Positions 1 to 6,859 of a stretch of 10,823 bases of DNA are shown in pieces. Source of the stretch: Bacteroidota bacterium (GTDB lineage Bacteria; Bacteroidota; Bacteroidia; Flavobacteriales_D; JABDKJ01). A program made the translations under genes and the position numbers. Within the stretch, counting starts at the first letter, position 1; every line of letters begins with the position of its first letter. Location: positions 1-10,823 of the forward strand of contig JAQCAN010000065.1 in assembly GCA_027621335.1 (NCBI GenBank), written 5' to 3'. The notes below the pieces were generated by a model, which was not told the origin of the DNA, searched no databases, and saw only the letters and a list, made by a program, of their open reading frames with translations.

Positions 1-1563
1 GAACTCTGCTTTGACACTCCGAAGTTTCCGCTGCAGGATCTCCTTTCCATCACTGCCTATGGTCTTCTTCTCCTCCTTGAGCGATTCCCTGATCTTTGAC
101 TTGGCTTTTCCGGTGATGACGAAATTCAGCCAGTCTCTGTTTGGCCGTTGATTCTTTCCAGTGAGTATCTCCACCTGATCCCCGCTCTTCAACGGCTGGC
201 TCAATGGGACCAGCTTGTGATTTAGACGTGCCCCTATACATTTCTGACCCACTTGGGTATGGATCTCAAAGGCGAAATCCAAGGCCGTGGCTCCCATGGG
301 GAGCTTTTTCAGATCCCCACTGGGAGTGAATACATAGATTTCCTCTGCGAAGAGGTTCAATTTGAAGTCATCTATGAAGTTCAGGGCATCTGCATCGGGA
401 TTCTCTAGGAGCTCACGCATTTGTCGAAGCCAGCGGTCCAACGAACTCTCCGCATCTTTAGTCCCGCCTTTATATTTCCAATGAGCAGCTAATCCGCGTT
501 CAGCAACACTGTCCATCCGTCTGCTGCGGATCTGTACCTCCACCCATTTTCCCACATCACTCATCACCGTGGCATGCAGGGACTCATAACCGTTGCTTTT
601 GGGCGTGCTGATCCAATCCCTGAGTCGCTCAGTGTTGGGGCGATAATGGTCGGTCACCATGCTGTAGACATTCCAACAGAGGTTCTTCTCCATCTCAATG
701 GAATCAGACTCCACGATGATGCGAATCGCAAAAAGATCATAGACTTCCTCGAAAGGGATCTTCTTGGTCTTCATCTTGTTCCAGATGGAATAGACCGATT
801 TCGTGCGGCCCTTGAGTTCATAAGGGATGCCGGCTTTGTCCAGATCTTTGATGATGGGCTTGGAGAACTTATTGATGAAACGGGTCCGACCAGCCTTCGA
901 CCTTTGCAGGTTGTCCACGATTTCCTGATAACTGTCAGGCTCTGTGTACTTCAAGCTCAGATCCTCCATTTCTGTCTTGATGGTGTACAGCCCGAGCCTA
1001 TGGGCGAGCGGAGCGTACATGTACATGGTCTCTGAGGCGATCTTCAATTGCTTGTCCCGCTTCATGGAGTCCAGAGTGCGCATGTTATGAAGTCGATCGG
1101 CCAACTTGATCAGGATGACCCTGACATCATCGCTCAAGGTGAGGATCATCTTTCTGAAGTTCTCAGCTTGGATGCTCGAACTTTGATCCAGGACGCCTTC
1201 GATCTTCGTCAAGCCATCAATGAGATAGCGCTCTTTCTTTCCAAAGAGGTTCTCAATGTCATCCAAGGTGATATAGGTGTCCTCTACGGTGTCATGCAAT
1301 AGAGCCGCCACGATGGAAGTGGTATCCAAGCCCATCTCCTCGGCCACGATCTTGGCTACCGCTATGGGATGATAGATGTAGGGCTCACCTGTCTTTCTGC
1401 GGTCACTCCGATGTGCTTCCACAGCCACATCGAAGGCCTTGCGAATGAGGGCGCGCTCCTTAGGACTGTTAGAACGTTTGCTTGCGATGAGGAGAGAGCG
1501 ATATCTGCGAGCTATCTGCTTCTTCTCAAGCTCTTCATCTATGACATAGGTGCTCGGTTCCAT
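1..1563 (-). CDS. rsh: Bifunctional (p)ppGpp synthetase/hydrolase, RelA/SpoT (Rsh) family, 3' part missing
   Basis: Cytosolic stringent-response enzyme that makes (p)ppGpp from GTP/GDP plus ATP and also hydrolyses it. The window holds the first 521 codons. The rest (end of the RelA/SpoT core and the usual C-terminal ACT region) lies beyond the left edge. The HD hydrolase domain spans roughly residues 40-190, with YIYHP (H65), HDTVED (H90, D91, E94, D95) and KLADRLHNMRTL, so the hydrolase residues look intact. The synthetase domain spans roughly 245-350. It has GRTKSVYSIWNKM, the catalytic Asp in YDLFAIRII (D276) and the Glu in EVQIRSR (E342), so synthesis also looks intact. A TGS domain begins near residue 408 with IYVFTPSGDLKKLPMGATALDF. 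The ATG at 1563 is chosen because the in-frame codons just upstream are TAA GCA TCA, the TAA being the fahA stop. The gap to fahA is 6 nt, so the two genes are probably co-transcribed. No Shine-Dalgarno is visible. Both active sites support a Rel-type bifunctional enzyme over a monofunctional RelA. Confidence 0.96.
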   Translation of the reverse strand, partial: MEPSTYVIDEELEKKQIARRYRSLLIASKRSNSPKERALIRKAFDVAVEAHRSDRRKTGEPYIYHPIAVAKIVAEEMGLDTTSIVAALLHDTVEDTYITLDDIENLFGKKERYLIDGLTKIEGVLDQSSSIQAENFRKMILTLSDDVRVILIKLADRLHNMRTLDSMKRDKQLKIASETMYMYAPLAHRLGLYTIKTEMEDLSLKYTEPDSYQEIVDNLQRSKAGRTRFINKFSKPIIKDLDKAGIPYELKGRTKSVYSIWNKMKTKKIPFEEVYDLFAIRIIVESDSIEMEKNLCWNVYSMVTDHYRPNTERLRDWISTPKSNGYESLHATVMSDVGKWVEVQIRSRRMDSVAERGLAAHWKYKGGTKDAESSLDRWLRQMRELLENPDADALNFIDDFKLNLFAEEIYVFTPSGDLKKLPMGATALDFAFEIHTQVGQKCIGARLNHKLVPLSQPLKSGDQVEILTGKNQRPNRDWLNFVITGKAKSKIRESLKEEKKTIGSDGKEILQRKLRSVKAEF

Positions 1564-1569
1564 TGATGC

Positions 1570-2829
1570 TTATATCGCTGGAAGTACCTTGGTCCGTAGT
1601 TCTCCGAAACCAATCGTAATCCCGTTCTTCTCACACTGTCCATTCATGATCACCGTGTCCCCATCTTGGATGAAACGTCTCTCGGTCCCATCTGGCATCT
1701 GCACAGGTTTGGTTCCTTGCCATGAAATCTCCAACATGGACCCGAATGAACCCTCATCAGGGCCGCTGATGGTACCTGAAGCCATCATATCCCCGGAGCG
1801 TAAGTTGCAGCCATTGACCGTATGATGGGCCAGTTGCTGCACCATATTCCAGTACATGTATCTATAATTTGATCGACTGACGACCTGTGATGCTCCAGTT
1901 TCAGTCTCGATGCTCACTTCCAAGGGGATATCCACATTATGATTTCCAGTAAATTCGAGATAGGGGAGGACGACCGGCTGCTGCTTCTCACCACGGACTT
2001 TGAAGGGTTCTAAGGCCTCCAATGTCACAATCCAAGGTGACATGCTGCTCGCGAAATTCTTGGCGAGGAACGGCCCTAAAGGGACATACTCCCACTTCTG
2101 GATGTCCCGAGCCGACCAGTCATTGAACAGCACCATGCCGAAGATGTAATCCTCCGCCTCAGATGTGGTGATGGAATGCCCGAGTGGTTTCCCGTCAAAG
2201 GTGACGAATGCCATTTCCAATTCGAAATCCAACAATCGACATGGTCCATAGACTGGAGGTTTCTCTGCATCTGGCCTGGTCTGTCCCTTAGGGCGATGAA
2301 TGGGAACTCCGGAGGGGATGATGGACGAGGACCTCCCGTGATAGCCCACTGGGATATGCCGCCAATTCGGTAAAAGGGCATTCTCAGGGTCGCGGAACAT
2401 CTTTCCCACATTCGTGGCGTGATCGATGGAAGAATAGAAGTCGGTATAGTCCCCTATGCGCACAGGAAGATGCATCTCCGCATCGCTTTGGAGGACAAGG
2501 ACCGATTCCGCGTGATTTTTCAGTTCGTGATCGCCAGCGTTAAGGAGTTCACCGATGCGTTCCCTGAGGGCCGTCATCGCCTTCTTCCCTTGGGACATCA
2601 AATCATTCAAGACGGAGCTATCGAAATCCGATGCTTTGAATGGGCCTAGGTCTATTCCAAGTCCATGGACCGCTTTAAGGTCCAAGATGTGATCCCCGAT
2701 GGCGACCCCAGGTCGGGGTGAGCTATCCTTGGTGGAGAAAATGCCAAAAGGTAGGTTTTGGATGGGGAAAGGAGACCCAGAAGGTACACTGACCCATGAC
2801 TGGATTTCGGGATGGTCTGCATTGAGCAT
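1570..2829 (-). CDS. fahA: Fumarylacetoacetase
   Basis: Cytosolic, metal-dependent C-C hydrolase that splits 4-fumarylacetoacetate into fumarate and acetoacetate, the last step of tyrosine/homogentisate degradation. With the start used here the protein is 419 aa, the same length as mammalian FAH. It begins MLNADHPEIQSW, then FPIQNLPFGIF, as the family does. Active-site residues align with mouse FAH at a constant offset of +4: D130 in DYTDFYSS, H137 (general base, in SIDHATN), E203 and E205 in DFELEMAF, D237/R241/Q244 in NDWSARDIQKWEY, K257 in FLAKNF, and E368 in SMLEISW. The N-terminal SH3-like domain covers about residues 1-115 and the FAH catalytic domain about 120-415. The frame stays open to an ATG at 2961, but the extra 44 residues lack family similarity and would cross the divergent gene at 2891. 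Rsh follows after 6 nt in the same reading frame, separated by TAA GCA TCA. No other tyrosine-catabolism gene is in the window. Confidence 0.97.
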   Translation of the reverse strand: MLNADHPEIQSWVSVPSGSPFPIQNLPFGIFSTKDSSPRPGVAIGDHILDLKAVHGLGIDLGPFKASDFDSSVLNDLMSQGKKAMTALRERIGELLNAGDHELKNHAESVLVLQSDAEMHLPVRIGDYTDFYSSIDHATNVGKMFRDPENALLPNWRHIPVGYHGRSSSIIPSGVPIHRPKGQTRPDAEKPPVYGPCRLLDFELEMAFVTFDGKPLGHSITTSEAEDYIFGMVLFNDWSARDIQKWEYVPLGPFLAKNFASSMSPWIVTLEALEPFKVRGEKQQPVVLPYLEFTGNHNVDIPLEVSIETETGASQVVSRSNYRYMYWNMVQQLAHHTVNGCNLRSGDMMASGTISGPDEGSFGSMLEISWQGTKPVQMPDGTERRFIQDGDTVIMNGQCEKNGITIGFGELRTKVLPAI

Positions 2830-2890
2830 AAAGCTTGACGATTGCGCTGGGATGAGTCTCAAAAATAGGGATACATTCGACAAGAACAGC
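2830..2890. promoter_or_regulatory. Divergent intergenic region between fahA and the DUF5819-like gene
   Basis: This 61-bp spacer is the only place for promoters of both fahA (minus) and the DUF5819-like/HTTM pair (plus). On the minus strand TATTTTTG (2867-2860) fits the Bacteroidota -7 consensus TAnnTTTG exactly and lies about 30 bp upstream of the fahA ATG. A TTG at 2883-2881 is the nearest -33-like triplet, but at 13 bp the spacer is shorter than usual. On the plus strand TACATTCG (2872-2879) is a one-mismatch version placed 11 nt before the ATG at 2891. No terminator-like hairpin was seen. The assignment rests on motif matching only. Confidence 0.45.
2860..2867 (-). promoter_or_regulatory. 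Candidate -7 element of fahA-rsh promoter
   Basis: TATTTTTG read on the minus strand matches the Bacteroidota sigma-ABfr -7 consensus TAnnTTTG at all defined positions. Transcription would start near 2853 and give a leader of about 25 nt before the fahA ATG. No well-spaced -33 TTG is present, which lowers the confidence. Confidence 0.4.
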
Positions 2891-3466
2891 ATGGCACGGA
2901 ATGCACCCACATATGGCTTGCGCAAGGGCATTGTGATGACGGCCTTGGCGGTCTTCGTCATACATTTCAGTATGATCGTAATGCACTGTATGCCAGATAG
3001 CTACCTGCCTGCACGTTGGCGGAGTTATTCACACTGGTATGCCTATCCCATGTTCCATCAAGGATGGGGGCTTTTTGCTCCAGAACCACAGAAGAAGTAT
3101 AAGCGCCTGGAGTTCGCGTATGCCCAAAATGGAGAGTGGAGTGAATGGATTCATCCTGAACAGCGTTTTGAGAATGCTCATTTCAGCTACCGATTAGGGC
3201 CCTATTCAAAACTCTATCATGTGAACCAAGGGGTAGGGTTTCACCTTTGGAGAGACTGGGACAACTTCGGAAAGCAACAGCAACCGGCTGAGCTCTATTA
3301 TCCCAAACAAATGGGGTACGGGGTGGCTGGTGAATATGCCAAGGCCTTCGCTCATCATTTCCTTGTTGGGGTGGAGCCTGACTCCATCCGCATCCGGATC
3401 ATTCTTTTTGACCCGCCTACCGGGGCATTGGATTCCAACTTCTTTCCGGTCCATATCCCTGAATGA
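2891..3466 (+). CDS. Membrane-anchored DUF5819-like protein, partner of the downstream HTTM protein
   Basis: 191 aa, function unknown. Residues 13-35 form one hydrophobic segment (GIVMTALAVFVIHFSMIV), which is an uncleaved anchor or signal. The remainder is soluble and probably exported. Residues 55-66 read FHQGWGLFAPEP, resembling the F-x-Q-x-W-x-LFAP-x-P motif of DUF5819-type proteins. The family name is recalled from the motif, not searched. After it comes an alternation of aromatic and charged residues (WSEWIHPE, FHLWRDWDNF) with no catalytic motif that I recognise, then a predicted beta stretch ending SIRIRIILFDPP. The ATG at 2891 sits just before the basic N-terminus and the membrane helix. 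An in-frame ATG at 2852 is an alternative that would add 13 residues. The frame stays open upstream to 2699, but that part is antisense to fahA. The stop TGA (3464-3466) is followed at once by the ATG of the HTTM gene, which implies one mRNA, translational coupling and a shared job. Confidence 0.8.
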   Translation: MARNAPTYGLRKGIVMTALAVFVIHFSMIVMHCMPDSYLPARWRSYSHWYAYPMFHQGWGLFAPEPQKKYKRLEFAYAQNGEWSEWIHPEQRFENAHFSYRLGPYSKLYHVNQGVGFHLWRDWDNFGKQQQPAELYYPKQMGYGVAGEYAKAFAHHFLVGVEPDSIRIRIILFDPPTGALDSNFFPVHIPE

Positions 3467-4342
3467 ATGCTGGAGTCCTGGATACATAGAATGACTTCGG
3501 TCGTGCAATCTCCTTGGACCATTCGGGCATTGAGGAATGGGCTATTCCTGGTCTCGGCCTATCTCATCTTGGTGCTTTGCCTACCACTCCATGATCTCTT
3601 CTGGGGAGATGACGCCCTGACTCCTCAGCTTGGCTTTCCATCTGGCCCGATCAATTTTTTGATCATGTTCCTTCATCAGCCTGGATTCGAGTCATGGTAT
3701 CCCATCTTCTTTCTGGCTGTCCTCTGCGGACTGAGTGTCTATCTCGTCAAAGGATACCCGAGGTTGTCCACGTTCCTCGTTTGGATCGGGGTCATCGTAC
3801 TGTACAACAGAGCCTACCTCAGTATGGTAGGAGGGAATTATCTGTTGCATAGTCTTCTGTTCTATCTCATTTTCGCAGATGAGAATGCGACTGGTGAGAC
3901 GGTTCTGGGAAGCATCTCCGTCACACTGACCAATCTATCCCTGTGGGCATGTCGCCTTCAAGTCATGATCGTGTACATCTTCTCTTCAGGCTACAAATGG
4001 GTGAGTGAACAATGGCGAAGCGGTGAAGCAGTGTATGATATTCTTCACATCAAGGAATTCAGTTTGCCATGGATCATGGAGTCTGTGGATCACTGGCATG
4101 GTCTGGCCGTAGCCATGAATTACTTTGCTTTGGCCTATTTCACCTTATTCTCCATCCTCGTGTGGTCCAAGCGATTCAAACTTCCACTGCTCGTTATCGG
4201 CATGTGCATCCACCTTGGTATGGGATGGGCCATTGGCATCATGGACTTCAGTTTGATCATGATCACCTCCTATGCTGCCTTTCTAGAAAAGGAGGATGTC
4301 AACAGGGTTAAAAGCCTGTTCACCAGGCGAATAAAGGCTTGA
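3467..4342 (+). CDS. HTTM-like polytopic membrane protein (vitamin K-dependent carboxylase-related fold)
   Basis: 291 aa inner-membrane protein. Hydrophobic segments lie at about 24-42, 77-95, 101-117, 124-138, 157-175, 214-233, 239-258 and 260-273. Family-like motifs are GGNYLLHSLLFY (122-133), RLQVMIVYIFSSGYKW (163-178), the W-x-x-G-x-A-V-Y segment at 183-190, and CIHLGMGWAIGIMDF (247-261). These resemble HTTM domain proteins, a bacterial family related to the membrane part of vitamin K-dependent gamma-glutamyl carboxylase. I saw no evidence for carboxylase activity itself, and the substrate is unknown. The ATG at 3467 abuts the stop of the DUF5819-like gene. An internal ATG at 3491 would also precede the first helix. 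The last 23 bp overlap tail-to-tail with the 3' end of glyA, so no terminator separates the two transcripts. HTTM-like membership is fairly secure from the motifs. The function is not known. Confidence 0.85.
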   Translation: MLESWIHRMTSVVQSPWTIRALRNGLFLVSAYLILVLCLPLHDLFWGDDALTPQLGFPSGPINFLIMFLHQPGFESWYPIFFLAVLCGLSVYLVKGYPRLSTFLVWIGVIVLYNRAYLSMVGGNYLLHSLLFYLIFADENATGETVLGSISVTLTNLSLWACRLQVMIVYIFSSGYKWVSEQWRSGEAVYDILHIKEFSLPWIMESVDHWHGLAVAMNYFALAYFTLFSILVWSKRFKLPLLVIGMCIHLGMGWAIGIMDFSLIMITSYAAFLEKEDVNRVKSLFTRRIKA

Positions 4343-5588
4343 GGTTCATCATGTCATGCACCTTCTGCTTGACGCTTTTGATGGTCTTCTCATTGTCCTT
4401 GTTCATGAGCACATGATCCATCAATTCCACGATCTCTCCCATGTGCTCGGGTTTCAATCCACGGGTGGTGATGGCTGGTGTTCCTACGCGTATCCCCGAA
4501 GTGACGAACGGTGAGCGTTCATCAAAGGGAACCATGTTCTTGTTGACGGTGATCTCCGCTGAGACGAGTGCATTCTCAGCTTCCTTACCCGTGATGTTCT
4601 TGGATCGCAGATCGATGAGCATGGAATGGTTATCAGTGCCTCCTGATATGATCTTGTAGCCTTTGCTCACGAAGGCTTCGGCCATGGCATGGGCATTCTC
4701 TCGGGTCTGTATCATATAGGTCTTGAACTCAGGTTTCAGAGCTTCTCCAAAAGCCACGGCCTTGGCTGCGATGATGTGTTCCAATGGCCCCCCTTGCGTT
4801 CCAGGGAATACGGCCGAATCCAGCAGGGCGCTCATCATTCTGACTTCGCCCTTAGGCGTAGTGAGGCCCCAAGGATTTTCAAAGTCCTTACCCAACATGA
4901 TGATGCCACCCCTCGGTCCTCTCAAGGTCTTATGGGTGGTGGAGGTCACGATATGGCAGTGTTCCAAGGCATTCTTCAGGAGTCCGGCCGCGATCATGCC
5001 TGCTGGGTGGGCGATATCAGCAAGTAGGAGGGCGCCACAGGCGTCCGCAGCAGCTCTGATGCGTGCGTAGTCCCAATCCCTCGAATAGGCGGATGCCCCG
5101 CAGATGAGCAGCTTGGGCCTCACTTCAGCGGCCTTACGCTCCAGTAGGTCATAATCCACCAGCCCTGTTTCAGCACTTACCCCATAGAAATGAGGTGTAT
5201 AGGTCTTGCCTGAGAAATTGACCGGTGATCCATGGGTCAGATGGCCTCCATGGGAGAGGTCGAAGCCCATGATGGCATCTCCCGGCTTGAGGCAGGCCAG
5301 CATGACAGCTGCGTTGGCCTGCGCACCCGAATGGGGTTGCACGTTGGCCCATGCGGCACCGAAGAGCTCCTTCAAGCGGTCAATGGCGATGGTCTCCACT
5401 TGATCCACGATCTCACAGCCTCCATAATAGCGTTTGAAAGGAAGACCCTCCGCATATTTATTGGTCAGAACCGAACCTGCGGCTTGCATCACATCATCAC
5501 TGACGAAGTTCTCTGAGGCGATGAGTTCTATCCCGTTGGTCTGTCTGTTCCGTTCTGCGGCTATGAGGTCGAAGATTTCCTTATCCAT
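4320..5588 (-). CDS. glyA: Serine hydroxymethyltransferase
   Basis: PLP-dependent cytosolic enzyme that converts serine plus tetrahydrofolate to glycine plus 5,10-methylene-THF, the main source of one-carbon units. The protein is 422 aa, the normal bacterial length. Visible motifs are IELIASENFVS (20-30), TNKYAEGLPFKRYYGGCE (42-59), NVQPHSGAQAN (82-92), DIAHPAGMIA with PLP-ring Asp191 and His194, the PLP lysine K220 in TSTTHKTLRGPRGG, a segment around 235-270 (FENPWGLTTPKGEVRMM, FPGTQGGPLEH) that looks Bacteroidota-like, and R366 (substrate carboxylate) in TSGIRVGTPA. The start at 5588 gives MDKEIFDLI, matching family N-termini. An in-frame ATG at 5637-5639 overlaps the stop of the exosortase-associated gene as ATGA and would add 17 residues (MSFDYFQHLVKTDLNTI), so coupled initiation there cannot be excluded. 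It is the last gene of the exosortase run. Its 3' end overlaps the convergent HTTM gene by 23 bp. Confidence 0.97.
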   Translation of the reverse strand: MDKEIFDLIAAERNRQTNGIELIASENFVSDDVMQAAGSVLTNKYAEGLPFKRYYGGCEIVDQVETIAIDRLKELFGAAWANVQPHSGAQANAAVMLACLKPGDAIMGFDLSHGGHLTHGSPVNFSGKTYTPHFYGVSAETGLVDYDLLERKAAEVRPKLLICGASAYSRDWDYARIRAAADACGALLLADIAHPAGMIAAGLLKNALEHCHIVTSTTHKTLRGPRGGIIMLGKDFENPWGLTTPKGEVRMMSALLDSAVFPGTQGGPLEHIIAAKAVAFGEALKPEFKTYMIQTRENAHAMAEAFVSKGYKIISGGTDNHSMLIDLRSKNITGKEAENALVSAEITVNKNMVPFDERSPFVTSGIRVGTPAITTRGLKPEHMGEIVELMDHVLMNKDNEKTIKSVKQKVHDMMNLKPLFAW

Positions 5589-5635
5589 GATCGTGTTTAG
5601 GTCTGTTTTTACAAGGTGCTGAAAATAGTCAAAGC

Positions 5636-6103
5636 TCATTCGCTGCTCTTGAGCATGAGGGCAGGAATAATCAACATCAGTGGAAAAGGGCTCTGAAGGC
5701 CTCCCATGATGACACGGGAGATGGTGTATCCAAGGTCAGGTAGCCCAGCCCATCGGCCTATGAGGAACGACAGTCCCGAGACGACAAAGCCGATGAGGTA
5801 AAGGGCGAATAGCAAGCGTCTGGATGCTTTGAACCTCAGGGCTTGCTTGAGCATGAGTGCCGATAGGAGCAGATGCATCATGGTGAAGAGAACCGTCATG
5901 ATCCATTTCCAGCGCAGTAATTCCCCATTGGAATATTCCTTTAAGATCCACAGGTGAGGGACCACTCTATAACGGTCCACTCCGCCCTCGTTGAAGAGGA
6001 GTTGCTCATTGATGTTCACAAAGAGCACCTCTCTCATCGCACCCAGCGAGATGAAGACCAAGGCCAGAACGATCACCAGCCACCAGCGAATTCCACTAGG
6101 CAT
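5636..6103 (-). CDS. Exosortase F-associated membrane protein
   Basis: 155 aa integral membrane protein with four likely helices (about 6-24, 66-86, 96-116, 127-151). A loop of about 40 residues between helices 1 and 2 contains FNEGGVDRYRVVPHLWILKEYSNG. The C-terminal motif SRVIMGGLQSPFPLMLIIPALML, together with the position directly after XrtF, fits the small flavobacterial protein family defined by its neighbourhood to exosortase F. Its biochemical role is unknown. It presumably assists the exosortase in the membrane. Translation is tightly linked on both sides: its ATG (6103-6101) lies inside the last codons of xrtF (8-bp overlap), and its TGA (5638-5636) overlaps a possible glyA ATG. The family call is based on motif recall and context. 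Confidence 0.85.
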   Translation of the reverse strand: MPSGIRWWLVIVLALVFISLGAMREVLFVNINEQLLFNEGGVDRYRVVPHLWILKEYSNGELLRWKWIMTVLFTMMHLLLSALMLKQALRFKASRRLLFALYLIGFVVSGLSFLIGRWAGLPDLGYTISRVIMGGLQSPFPLMLIIPALMLKSSE

Positions 6104-6644
6104 GTACTTTCTTCTTTATGGAGGGTCCGTAAGAAGAAGCCCACCAGATCCAAAGAAGGAACATGTAGCCATTGACCAGGATGGTGAACGTGTAATTGTG
6201 ATTGAAGTCCAGGTAGGCATAGTCATAGGTCACGATGATGCACAGCGCCACGATGCGCAGGACATTGATAAGGTGCAGGGTCACAAGGCCAAAAGGAATG
6301 AACCAGAGCTTGGTGCGCCATGGCCCTGGGTAGCATAGAATGAAGATGCTGAAGAGGGCGAACAGACTTACTCCGTTGCAAGGGTCACCGATCCATAGTC
6401 CGTAAGTCCCATCGATACCCACGGTTCGTATCTGCTCGGCTGCAGGTGGTTCAGGGATCAAGGTGTAGCCCAAAGTCTCCAGCACAGAACCACTTAAAAG
6501 AATGAGATTGTCGATGACCTTGCGGTCGAGTAGCGTATGCTCATTGATGTACCCGTGATAGAGGATATACCAGGCCAAATAGAGCAGACATGCCAGAAAA
6601 AGAAAACGAAGGAAAGGATTGCCCCAAAGGCGTTTCAGGCTCAT
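6096..6644 (-). CDS. xrtF: Exosortase family protein XrtF
   Basis: 182 aa inner-membrane cysteine transpeptidase-like protein. Exosortases recognise C-terminal sorting signals of exported proteins, cleave them and probably transfer the protein to another surface molecule. The three expected catalytic residues are visible: Cys89 in IGDPCNGVSLF, Arg130 in HLINVLRIVAL, and His149 in DFNHNYTF. Hydrophobic helices lie at about 10-29, 45-62 (weak), 92-105, 113-139 and 153-170. The short length and the DPCNG and FNHNYTF motifs fit the XrtF group rather than the larger EpsH/XrtA enzymes. The gene lies 5 nt downstream of a PID-CTERM-like mini-protein, its likely substrate, and overlaps the next gene by 8 bp. 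Transcription probably begins in the 6860-7018 region. Confidence 0.92.
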   Translation of the reverse strand: MSLKRLWGNPFLRFLFLACLLYLAWYILYHGYINEHTLLDRKVIDNLILLSGSVLETLGYTLIPEPPAAEQIRTVGIDGTYGLWIGDPCNGVSLFALFSIFILCYPGPWRTKLWFIPFGLVTLHLINVLRIVALCIIVTYDYAYLDFNHNYTFTILVNGYMFLLWIWWASSYGPSIKKKVHA

Positions 6645-6649
6645 TCAGA

Positions 6650-6859
6650 TCACTGCTCCTGCTTAGAAAAATCGTAGGCCTTCTTTCCAGCAATCCCTAT
6701 TCCAGCAGCGATCAAGAGGCTCAATCCTCCATCAACAGGGATGCATGGAGGTGGGAAACAACCACCAGGGCCTGGTCCTGTCAAGGGAGGTCCAGCCTGA
6801 CTGTGGGCCATGATGCCCGTGAAACTGAAGATGCAAAAAAGGATAACGGACTTTTTCAT
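6650..6859 (-). CDS. Mini PID-CTERM-like sorting-signal protein, probable XrtF substrate
   Basis: 69 aa. It has an N-terminal signal peptide, MKKSVILFCIFSFTGIMAHSQA, with likely signal peptidase cleavage after A20-x-x or SQA at about 21-22. Next is a stretch of about 19 residues rich in Gly and Pro with two cysteines (C34 and C39, spaced as CFPPPC). The C-terminal sorting signal consists of PVDGG (41-45), a hydrophobic helix LSLLIAAGIGIAG (46-58) and a basic tail KKAYDFSKQEQ. The signal, helix and basic tail match the tripartite architecture of exosortase substrates, and P-[IV]-D-G-G-LSLLIAAG is the PID-CTERM pattern known from flavobacteria. Location 5 nt upstream of xrtF on the same strand strongly supports a substrate/enzyme pair. 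Apart from the targeting signals almost no protein remains, so the product may be a very short anchored or released peptide. No Shine-Dalgarno is seen before the ATG. Confidence 0.88.
   Translation of the reverse strand: MKKSVILFCIFSFTGIMAHSQAGPPLTGPGPGGCFPPPCIPVDGGLSLLIAAGIGIAGKKAYDFSKQEQ

Noticed and set aside
574..1035. Open frame of 153 codons on the plus strand
   Set aside because: It is antisense to the synthetase domain of rsh, whose catalytic motifs are clear. The product shows no recognisable family.
2699..2890. Upstream extension of the DUF5819-like frame to an ATG at 2699
   Set aside because: It runs antisense through the conserved N-terminus of fahA and lacks a family-like sequence. 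The membrane helix and basic N-terminus fit a start at 2891.
2830..2961. N-terminal extension of fahA to an ATG at 2961
   Set aside because: It adds 44 residues not found in fumarylacetoacetases and overlaps the divergent gene. The start at 2829 gives the family length of 419 aa.
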